From NCBI GenBank assembly GCA_002049455.2, contig KV918981.1, forward strand, positions 1 through 64,000: 64,000 nucleotides of DNA. The letters are read 5' to 3'. Source of the DNA: Porphyra umbilicalis (lineage: Eukaryota > Rhodophyta > Bangiophyceae > Bangiales > Bangiaceae). The translations under genes were made by a program, and so were the position numbers. Of this stretch, positions 23,235 through 31,858 are shown piece by piece. Under the pieces are notes generated by a model, which had not been told where the DNA came from, ran no database searches, and saw nothing but the letters and a program-made list of their open reading frames with translations. The number at the start of each line of letters is the position of its first letter. Positions within the stretch are counted from its first letter, which is position 1.

Positions 23235-24134
23235 ATGCGATTCTCTGTCCACTTGGTGGCGACGGCGGCCGCCGTGGCCTCGGCCACCGCCGTCTTCACG
23301 GCGGGCGGCGTCGACGCCACACCCGTCTCCACGGGCCGCCTCCCTGCTAGCGCCAAACAGCTTAGGTTCTTCGGCCCGGGCAGCTTCCCGGGCTTTTTCA
23401 TTTTCTCAGGCTTTGGGACGCCATCAACGCCGACGACGCCGGTGTCGCCCCCTGCCCCAACAACTAGCGGGCCTCTGATCATTGGGAGCAACGCCGGCTC
23501 GGGTGGCAATGGCGGCTCCGCGGCTTCTGCTTCGGGCGGATCGGGCGGCGACACCGGGCCGGTGACGGTTACCAACTCGGGTGGGGGCATTCTCTTTGGC
23601 GCTGGCAACGCCGGCGTGACAATTGGGAGCACCGGCGGCAACGGCGGTAATGGCGGCGCCGCACGGGCCGACGGGGGCGAAGGCGGCGTCGCGGGCCCGA
23701 TCGACATCATCAACAGTGCGGGCGGCACGTTCGTCAGTGGCGGCGCAGGGCCTGTGGTCATTGGCGCCGCCGCCGGGAGGGGAGGCGACGGCAACACTGG
23801 GATCAGCTCCGATGGCGGCGATGGTGGCCGCGCTGGCACGATTTCGATTACCAACACGGGCGGCACGTTCATCCCACCCAGCGCTGGGCCCGTGTCGATT
23901 GGCGGCGCAGGCGGCACGGGCGGCGCTGGGGGCACCGGTTCCAACGCGAATGGCGGGAATGCCGGCGCGGGCAGCAACGTACAAATCACCGACTCGGCGA
24001 CGGGGTCGCTCCTGCCAGCAGGCACCGGCGCGGTGACCATTGGCGGGAGGGGCGGAAACGGTGGCGCCGGTGGCGCTGGCACTGCGGATGGGGGGGCTGG
24101 CGGCGACGCCGGCACCGTCACCATCAACGCTTAA
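23235..24134 (+). CDS. Secreted glycine-rich repeat protein (probable cell-wall or matrix protein)
   Basis: The 299-residue single-exon frame has ATG at 23235 in a CACCATGC context. This Met is preferred to one at 23142 because it starts a classical signal peptide (MRFSVHL, then an Ala/Val hydrophobic core ending near GGVDA at about residue 28). A Pro/Thr linker (SPPAPTTS, about residues 70-80) leads into five repeats of about 45-48 residues filling the rest. Each repeat has a G-P-V-x-I-G opening, Gly-rich middle (GGNGG, GGAGG), and a T/I-x-I/V-x-N-S-G-G close. There is no transmembrane segment, GPI signal or Cys. The organisation suggests an extracellular structural protein, possibly a solenoid. 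Gly-rich wall proteins are known in bangiophyte red algae, but homology is not shown here. TAA at 24132-24134. Confidence 0.8.
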   Translation: MRFSVHLVATAAAVASATAVFTAGGVDATPVSTGRLPASAKQLRFFGPGSFPGFFIFSGFGTPSTPTTPVSPPAPTTSGPLIIGSNAGSGGNGGSAASASGGSGGDTGPVTVTNSGGGILFGAGNAGVTIGSTGGNGGNGGAARADGGEGGVAGPIDIINSAGGTFVSGGAGPVVIGAAAGRGGDGNTGISSDGGDGGRAGTISITNTGGTFIPPSAGPVSIGGAGGTGGAGGTGSNANGGNAGAGSNVQITDSATGSLLPAGTGAVTIGGRGGNGGAGGAGTADGGAGGDAGTVTINA

Positions 24135-24955
24135 CTGACTTTGTTGGGGAGGATGGCGTGTGGGCACAATGCGCTCGGCATCGTGAAGGGTGGCAGGGAG
24201 AGAACCCCCGCGTCAGTGGACTGAGCACCGCCTCTCCTGCTGATTTCTATGTTTCGCCTGGTTGCTGTTGTACTGTAAAGCATATTATGCTACTGCTTCT
24301 CGACGCGGCTGGTCCACGTGCGGTAGTCCCCCCGACCCTCCCCCCACGCATTGTCCGACGCCTTAGCGTCAGGCTCGAACTAAATTCAGGTTTCCCGAAG
24401 AACCACAGTTCTTGAGAAAATTGAGTGCGCCTGCAGCTGCGTGGCCGGCAGACCGCCTGCGCTCCCACCGCTACAGCTGCCGCTGCGCAGGCTGTCGCGC
24501 GTCCGCGGCCATGCCGCCCTCGTTGCGCACGCCGCGGCCCCACCGACTGGCGGCGCCTGGCGCCTCGGTACCAAACCGCGGTCCGGGCGGACCGTGGCGA
24601 GCACGCCGAGGGCAGAGGATGTCAAATAACGCGCAAAGTGCCACGAGCAGGCGTGGAGCGTGCCACCCCAAAACGGCCGACGGGACGAGTTGCGCGAGAA
24701 TAAAAAGAAACAGAAGGTGCGCAGCCCGCCCAACGACTCCCCTGCCGATGCCAAACAGCCGCCCCAACCCCGCGTCGCCGTCGCGCCCGACGCGCCCGAC
24801 GCCACCACCGCCGCGCGGCCGCCGCCAGCCTCGCCGGGCGGTGGCTCCCCAACCGGTGCCGGTGCCTTGCCCCCGCCGCCCCCCCCCCCCACCGCGCACA
24901 CCCGCCCCCGTGACGCCCGCGACGGGCGCACCGGCGCGCCGAGGCGCGGCGGTCG
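24135..24955. other. Downstream region of the Gly-rich gene, no further gene seen
   Basis: The first ~200 bases would contain the 3' UTR. GC content then rises steeply. Open frames on both strands from 24386 onward encode only Ala/Pro/Arg/Gly-rich low-complexity sequence and overlap each other. Confidence 0.4.
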
Positions 24956-24956
24956 A

Positions 24957-25030
<74 letters not shown>

Positions 25031-25031
25031 G
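24956..25031. repeat. (CCG)n microsatellite
   Basis: An almost pure CCG/GCC trinucleotide run of about 75 bases, around 25 units. It translates to poly-Ala, poly-Pro or poly-Gly depending on frame, which explains the homopolymeric stretches in the overlapping open frames. Confidence 0.95.
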
Positions 25032-26250
25032 CCGCGTCGCGCGCCCCGCCGTCGGGCGGTTGCGTCTGCCAAAGACGACCGCCCGCCCGGCACGCTCCCG
25101 TCGACGCAACGGCCGGCGGGCGGGTCACTGACCGAGGCGACACACCGCGCGGCGGCCGCCGCGGCCGCCGCAGACGCCGCCGAGCGTCGCCCACCAAACG
25201 GGCGGCGCACCGCCGCGCCGCCCCCACCCCCCCCCCCAACCGCCCGACCGCCGCACGCGGCCGACGCGTCGGCCGTGAGGCGGGCCCCCCGCCGACCGTC
25301 AGGCGCTCGGCACCGTCGTGGCCGCCACGGGGGGGGGACACCCGACGACCGCCGCCCGGTGGGAGGGCGCCCGACGGGCGTGGCGCCCGCTCACGCCCTC
25401 ACCGCCGTCGCGGGGCAGTGGCGGTGGCGGCCGACACCGATGGCGGTGACGCCGGCGCCGGCCGCAGCCGACACGCCCGCCGGTCGACACCCGCGCTTGG
25501 GGCGGCGTATCGGGGGGGGGGGGGGGGGGACGCGGTGCATCGCCACCAATGACAAAACGGCGCCCGTAGGCGTGGCGGCGCCGCACCCAGCGCCGCCCGA
25601 CGGCGCGTGCGCCGCGCCCGCCACGTGCGTCGCGGCGGCGGCCGCGTGCCCGCCGACCACGGCGGCAGCGGACGCGGCGGCGGCGCCCACCCCCGACCGC
25701 ACCGCCGTCGGCCAGGGGCCACCCCCCCGCGCGCGTGGCGGCGGCGGCGGCCGCAGCGGCCACGCGCGGCCACTCGGCCGCCATTGGCCCACCCCACACG
25801 GGCCACGGCGCCGCTGACAGCACGTGCGCGGGCACCACACGGCCCGCCGCCGCCGCTCCCCCCCGCCCCCTTCTCCGCCCCCGCCCGCGCGCTGTCCACG
25901 GCCCGTCTCGTCGGCAGCACCGCCGCCGGCGCGCTCGCGCCGGAAACCCGCCGCCGCCACTGGCCACCGCCGCGGCCGACGCGAGTGGCGGCCGCGCGGC
26001 CGCCGCCCGCCCCGGGCGCGTGCGGTGGCGGCCGCCACGCGGGGATGTGTCGCGGCGCCCTTGCCGCCGCCGCCGCCAGTGGTACGGCGCCCGACGCGGC
26101 CGCGCTGCCGCGGCCGCCGTCCCCGCCCGCCCCGCCCCGCCCCGCCCCGTGGCGCCAAGGGGCGGACGCGGCGGCGGCGGGGGCGGCGCGGCGCCCGGCG
26201 CGCGCGCGTCGCAAGCGGGGTCACGCCGCGCGACAGCACCGCAGTGATGC
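25032..26250. other. Very GC-rich low-complexity region
   Basis: Dominated by GCGGC/CCGCC words, with a poly-G run at 25511-25529. Six frames are nearly all open because stop codons are rare at this composition. No domain is seen. The ABC-transporter reading frame on the minus strand disappears into this block at its 3' end. Confidence 0.5.
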
Positions 26251-28120
26251 TCATCGAGCGCGAGGGGCGGGAGAAACGCCCCTCCAGTCGCCCGACAAGC
26301 CCGCCCCGCCGTCGCCGAGGCGCGTGGCGTACCCGTCGGGGAGGGCGGTGATAAAGTCGTGGGCGGCGGCGGTGCGCGCCGCTGCCTCGACCGCCGCGTC
26401 GGTCACGACCGCGCCCGGCCCGAAACCGTACGCAATGTTGTCGTGCACGGACGTGGAGAAGACGGCGGGCTCTTGGGCGACGAGCGCCAGGTGGGACCGT
26501 AGCGAGCCGACGGCGTAAGCGCCGACGGCCGTGCCGTCGAGCGTCACCGCCCCCGCCGTTGGGTCGTACAGGCGCTCGAGGAGGGCGAGGACGGTCGACT
26601 TCCCGCCGCCGCTCGGGCCGACGAGCGCGAGCGTCTTGCCGGGTCCGACGGCGGCGGAGAGGCCGCGGAGGACCGGCGCGTCGGGCCGCGTCGGGTAAGT
26701 GAAGTGCACGTCAGAGAGGGCGACGGCACCGTCGACGGTTGAGGGCGTTACGCCCGCGGGGTCGGTCGGGTCAATGGCCGACGTCCGGTCGAGGAGGCGA
26801 AAAACGGCGGCCGCGGCGTTGACGGCCGAGGACACGTCTGGCGCCTTGGCCGCCGTAATGCCAACCTGTGCGTTGGCGTCGCGTTGGCAGAGGAGCAAGT
26901 CGACACGTCAGACCCAAACACAGGGGGCGGCTCCAGGCAAGCGCGCGGGAGCAGAGCACAAAACACGGCACACAGCGGGTTAGCTGCCGCTAATGCACAG
27001 CACACAGCGCATGCCGGGCAAACGCCAGACTCCCCGCAGCCCACATCTCTCAAGAGCGAAACAAACCGCCGCCACTTGGTCCACGCCCGCCCGCAGCACC
27101 CCCCCCCCCCCCGCAACGCACCATGGCAAACGCAAACATGACCGCCAAGAACCCCCGCATACTCTCCCCCACCCCGCACTGCGCAGTGACGCCGAGCGTG
27201 CCAACATACGACACCCACACTGCCGACACGGCAAAGAGGCAGCCTTCGGAAAAAGCAAAGCCGCCCCCGACCAACGCCGCGCTCCGCCGACCCCGCCGCA
27301 CGAGCGCCCGCAGCTGGGCGGCGTATGCGTCGACAAAGTGCCCCTCGGCGCCGAGCGTTGCGACCGTCCGCCCGTCGGCGGCCGCCTCGGCCGCCACCGC
27401 AGCGGCGCGGGCGGACCCCCCCCGGGACGCCGCGTCGTCGCCAATGAGCACCCGCGCCTCGAGGTAGTGGCCGAGCGCGACACCCGGAAAAATGGCGAGG
27501 ACGACCGCGGAGGAGCGCCAGCACAACCCAAACGACACGCCGAGACCGACCGTGACCGCCGCGGCGACCGCCGCGCCGGCGCCGAGAACGTCGCCCGAGA
27601 GCCCCCGCACGAGGCCCGCGTCCTTTTCCAGGACGACCCCCAGCGCGCCGACCGCGTGGGCGGGCGCGTCGAAAAACGCCGCCTCCTGCCGCAGCAAGTG
27701 GCGATACACTGTCGCCCGCAGCTTAAAGGTGAGGCGCTCGCCGCCCACGCCAAGCACCGCCACCTGCACGTACCCCCCGATGGCCGCGGCGGCGCCGAGG
27801 GCGACCAAGTAGGCCGCCGACCGGTTGACCGCCGCCGCCGCGTCGGCGGCGGCGGCCGCGTCGGCCACCGGCTCGCCGAGGCGCAACACAATGTCCGCCA
27901 CGAGGACCCCAATGATCGGCCAGCTGACGCCCACGACGAGCGCGCCGGCCACGCCGGCGGCGGTCGCCACCCACTCGCGGGGGGTGTTGAGCGCCATGGC
28001 GCGGGCGACGACACGCCATACAGACGCCGGGGGAGGGGGGGGCTTGTCTGTCGCCGCCGCGCCCGTGGCCGCTGCGTCGGGTGCGCCCGGCCGTCGGGCC
28101 GCCGCGTCGGGGCCGGCCAC
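26251..28120 (-). pseudogene. ABCB/MDR-type ABC transporter, one TMD plus an incomplete NBD, one intron, 3'-truncated
   Basis: Exon 1 (28120-27122, 333 codons) starts MAGPDAAARR and encodes the membrane domain (hydrophobic helices such as WPIIGVLVADIVL and AYLVALGAAAAIGGY; ERLTFKLRATVYRHLLRQE is the conserved coupling-helix stretch). A 256-bp GT-AG intron (27121-26866) joins ATG|GTTGGC so that FAFAM is followed by VGITAAKAPD, restoring the family pattern. Exon 2 gives the nucleotide-binding domain: Walker A GPSGGGKST at about residues 416-424, Q-loop VAQEPAVF near 465, then GAGLSGDWRG. The signature should read LSGGQ; here it breaks after LSG and the frame ends 13 residues later without Walker B, so ATPase function is unlikely. 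It resembles the second half of a full-length B-type exporter or a half transporter. Either a relic or a gene with an unrecognised downstream intron. Confidence 0.75.
26866..27121 (-). other. GT-AG intron of the ABC transporter gene
   Basis: On the minus strand the intron begins GTGCGTTGCG and ends CCAACGCACAG after a pyrimidine-rich stretch. Length is 256 bp and phase is 0. Excising it joins TMD helix sequence to the start of the NBD exactly as in the ABCB family, which is strong support for splicing in this genome. Confidence 0.85.
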
Positions 28121-28620
28121 GCCGCCGGCGCCACGGCGTGAGATATCCTACACCTCGGTGTTTCTCTGTCCCTCCAGAATCGCGCCGTTTTCTTCGTCTC
28201 TGCCGATTCAGAACTTGCTCTGACCAATTTCTGATGCAAGACACGTATTGATCCGATCTGGCATCCCATGGAAATGCACTTTCTCCGGTGGGATGCAAGG
28301 GAACACGCCTAGCTCTCAAGCCTATGGTCCAAGTGAGGTAATACCAGCCTTGGCTGCTGAGATTCAAAAGCCAAGGCTCAAAAGCCAACCCCCCCCCCCG
28401 TGCATGCGTGCAGGTGCGCGTTCCGCAGCCCTTACAGACAGAGTGCTGACAAAAGCGGCGCAGCGTGATGGACTGCTATCCGTGCACCATGAGGACTTCA
28501 ACTCCCTGTACTGCCGGTGAGATGAGCGCCCATCTAAACGCTTTGCTGTTTTCCTTTCGACGTTCTCATAGCGACATCTCCGTTCATGTGCGTGTTCGTG
28601 GGCGAGAAGATGTCGCCCTT
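28121..28620. other. Upstream region of the ABC gene, no gene seen
   Basis: About 500 bases between the ABC start codon and the satellite. The 5' end of the transporter may lie here if the apparent Met is internal to a longer gene, but no further conserved membrane segment is seen. Confidence 0.35.
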
Positions 28621-29300
28621 CTGGCCCCGTTCCCCCGCGGCTGCCCGCCGCCCCGCCGCTGCCCGCCGCCCCGCCGCTGCCCGCCGCCCCGCCGCTGCCC
28701 GCCGCCCCGCCGCTGGCTGCCGCCGCGCGGCTGCCCGCCGCCCCGCCGCTGGCTGCCGCCCCGCCGCTGGCTGCCGCCCCGCCGCTGGCTGCCGCCCCGC
28801 CGCTGCCCGCCGCCCCGCCGCTGGCTGCCGCCCCGCGGCTGCCCGCCGCCCCGCCGCTGGCTGCCGCCCCGCCGCTGGCTGCCGCCCCGCCGCTGGCTGC
28901 CGCCCCGCCGCTGGCTGCCGCCCCGCCGCTGGCTGCCGCCCCGCCGCTGGCTGCCGCCCCGCCGCTGGCTGCCGCCCCGCCGCTGCCCGCCGCTGGCCGC
29001 GCCGCCGCTCCCCTCCCCCCCGCCGCTGCCCGCCGCCCCGCCGCTGCCCGCCGCTCCGCGGCTGCCCGCCGCTCCGCCGCTCCCCGCCCACCTGCCGCTG
29101 CTCGCCGCCCCGCCGCTGCCCGCCGCCCCGCGGCTGCCCGCGGCCGGCCGCCCCGCCGCTGGCTGCCGCCCCGCGGCTGCCCGCCGCCCCGCTGCTCCCC
29201 TCCCTCCCGCCGCTGGCCGCCGCCCCGCCACTTCCCGCCGCCCCGCCGCTGCCCGCCTTCCCACCGCTCCCCGCCCCCTCGCTGCCCTCGCGGGCGGCCG
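28621..29300. repeat. 18-bp GC-rich minisatellite
   Basis: Tandem 18-bp units of two main kinds, GCCGCCCCGCCGCTGGCT and GCCGCCCCGCCGCTGCCC, run for nearly 700 bases. The central part (about 28750-28985) is the most regular. Every frame on both strands is open and repetitive (for example GCRPAA or QRRGGS), so the long frames here are artefacts of the array. Confidence 0.95.
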
Positions 29301-30585
29301 GGGGCGGCCGGAGGCGGCACCTCTTTTGGGGGGTGGTCGGCGACGGTGGCGACCGGCGGCCGCTGCTGGCGGGAGGAGCGGCCGGAGGGGAGGGAGATCG
29401 GGCACAGCGGTTGGCGTCAGGGTGGGCGGTCGTCCAGGGGGCTGAACGGCCTCGGTGCCTGGGGACGGCCATTGCTGGGGTGGGCGGGCGGTCGGTGAGG
29501 GAGGCGGCTGGTGGCCGGCGGTGGGGGTGGTCAGTGGAGGGGGTGGCCGGCGGCGGGGGTGGCCGGCGGCGGGGGTCGTCGGCGGTGGGGTCGATTGGAT
29601 GCGTGTCTGGGGGACACATAGCGACTTCCAGGGATAACACAGAGTTGTCTGGCTGCGTGCTACCTCTATGGGCGACTCGAAGGCACGAAACTGGGGTTCT
29701 GACTTGTATGGAGGCACACTACGCTCAGTGGGCATTCTACGACCGTGCTGGTGTGGGTTTTTAGGGTCCGTTAAGAGTACATGATGTAACAAAGCCAACG
29801 CACACAGAAAGTTGGCCAGCAGATAGGCAGGGCACCGTGGGGAGGTAGCGGCATATCGGGTCCCTGTGAAGTTGAAGGGGCGAAAATCGTAGGAAGGAAG
29901 CGTCTGTACGCTTAGCCACTCGCTTTTTCGTTCCCAGGACCCTTCAAAGCACCACGTACAAGTCTCTTTAGAAAAATGGTGTTTTGGTCAAGTTCCGCCC
30001 AGACATGTCGTTCGCTCCTCCCTCTTGCACCGGATGGAAGCATGTAACATGGCGATGACCAGACTATACGGACCCCGACCAAAGCTGCACAAAATAGGTA
30101 CAGGGTACTGTAGGAGATGTGCTGTGCTGTTTTTTTCGCAAGAAAACATGCAGAACTGCTGTAGGCAGCAAGAGAAGCGCAGAGCGCATCCCACTGGATT
30201 AAACAGTGTCAGAGAAAACACGTCATCCACTGGACTGAGCAGTGTCTGTGCCGATCTGCCGACTCGACGGTATCTGAAGCACTGTCAGAGGGTGGCCATT
30301 CACACTGCGAGGTGGTATGATTATATCTCTACCCTCGACTGCTGTTTTCCTCCACTGCCGCTGCCTCCCCCCACTGCCGCTGCTTTCTCCCAGTGCATCA
30401 GCCTCCCTCCACCGCCGCTGCCTCCCTCCACCGCCGCTGCCTCCCCACATCGCTGCTGCGCTCCCCCATCCCCGATGCGTCCCCCGATTCCTGCGGCCTT
30501 CCCCCTTTCCTTCTGCGTCCCCGCTTCGCTGCTGCCCTTCGTCACAGGTTCTGGCCCTCCCTACCAGGGCTCCGACCCCCACAAC
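29301..30585. other. G-rich and mixed spacer, no gene seen
   Basis: 29440-29600 is G-rich with GGTGGCCGGCGGCGGGG repeated. 29640-30330 is of ordinary composition. 30340-30480 has (CTGCCTCCCTCCACCGC)-like repeats. No frame has domain character. Confidence 0.4.
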
Positions 30586-30835
30586 TGATACTCATTCCTC
30601 CCACTGGTGCTGCCCCCCCTTCACTGGTGCTACGCCCCCTCCATCCGTGCTACCCCCCCTCCTACCCGAGCTGCCCCCCCCCCCCGCTGGTACTGCCCTC
30701 CCCGACCAGTGCTGCCCCCCTTCCACCCGAGCTGCCCCCCCCCGCCACTGGTACTGCCCACCCCGACCGGTGCTGCCCCCCTCCCACCCGAGCTGCCCCC
30801 CCCCCACTGGTACTGCCCACCCCCACCGGTCGGCG
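30586..30835. repeat. ~60-bp C-rich tandem repeat
   Basis: Units containing CCACCCGAGCTGCCCCCC and CTGGTACTGCCC recur at about 60-bp spacing, three to four times, with variable poly-C lengths. The strand asymmetry (C-rich on plus) is strong. Confidence 0.85.
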
Positions 30836-31377
30836 CAGCCACAGCGGCGACCGTAGTCACGGAATGGTGTGGCAAGGACACCTGGGTCAGGAACGGGAGG
30901 GAGGCGGCAGCCCCCATCAGCGGCGGTGGTCGCCCACCCCTGGAAGGGACGACGAGCAACGACAGCAGCGCCCGGCGGCGGTGGTGGTGGCTCTCGCATG
31001 TGCGGGGCGGCGAGCGGCAGCGGTCGTGCATGGCCGTCATGCATGGCGCGGCAGCGTCGATGGCCCATCCCTGTCAAATGCCCAGCCCAACGGAATCAAC
31101 GGCTGCGTATCGAGTAAAATGATATTGGCCCCGTTTCAAAGTAGCGAAATCTCAGGTGATAGTAAGTCTCCAGGAAATACAGTACAGGATTTATTATCCA
31201 TTCGCATCCCCCATTCCACCTTCCCAAACGCCAACCCTCCTTGGCGGCAAATCGCCGCTGAGCCAAGGCTGGCTTTATCTCGCCTCTATGGTCGTAGCCG
31301 GCTGAAGGTGCAGCATATATTTTAAAAGCTGATGAAGTAGGCTCCAGGATGCGTCGTGTATGTGGCTGCAAGTAAGT
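30836..31377. other. Intergenic, no gene seen
   Basis: A spacer of mixed composition before the left inverted end of the putative transposon at 31378. No coding potential is evident. Confidence 0.35.
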
Positions 31378-31449
31378 AAGTATCAGTTCATGGAAGTAAG
31401 GTTGGTTGCATTTGTGACTCAATCGGAAGGCTTACTTCCTTACTTCCTC

Positions 31450-31509
31450 GGTTGCAAATTCAAAGGCACAGCGCTATCTGGTTGCAAATTCAAAGGCACA
31501 GCGCTATCT
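31450..31509. repeat. 30-bp direct repeat, two perfect units
   Basis: A 30-bp unit beginning GTTGCAAATTCAAAGGCACA and ending GCGCTATCTG is repeated twice in tandem. It is followed at 31512-31563 by another two-unit repeat built on GCGCGCGCTCTCTCGCCGACC. Both lie inside the left end of the candidate transposon. Confidence 0.9.
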
Positions 31510-31858
31510 GAGCAGAGCGCGCGCTCTCTCGCCGACCACAGCGCGCGCTCTCTCGCCGACCAGAGCACGCACTTTCCCTGCGGCCACGGCGCGCGCGCCC
31601 GTTTGATACGCGGATCTTGGCGCCTTTTTGGGCGCCCTACGAGTCCGCACCCGTGTGGCCAGCGGTTAACGCGGACGTTGATCTTGTGTCGTTGCGTGTT
31701 GCGCATCCGCTGGGGGGCAGCAGCAGGGAGACGAGCGAGAGCCAGCTCGCTCCACTCATTGGTTCGAGGTGCGGTGTGCTTGTTGTCAAGGCACGGGAGG
31801 ACGAGGTGCGATTCCAGCGACGGCGGGGGGTGCATGTTCGGTTCAAGGCGCGGGGGGC

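Noticed and set aside
22762-23478. 238-residue plus frame overlapping the start of the Gly-rich gene
   Set aside because: It is in a different frame from the signal-peptide ORF, is Pro/Ser/Arg-rich without domains and ends inside the real gene.
24386-25210. Long minus- and plus-strand open frames in the GC-rich blocks (also 8843-9808, 35021-36556, 42020-43156)
   Set aside because: Stop codons are rare at this composition, frames overlap on both strands, and the translations are Ala/Pro/Arg/Gly repeats without domains.
28584-29798. ~400-residue frames on both strands over 28584-29798
   Set aside because: They are translations of the 18-bp minisatellite; all frames are open.
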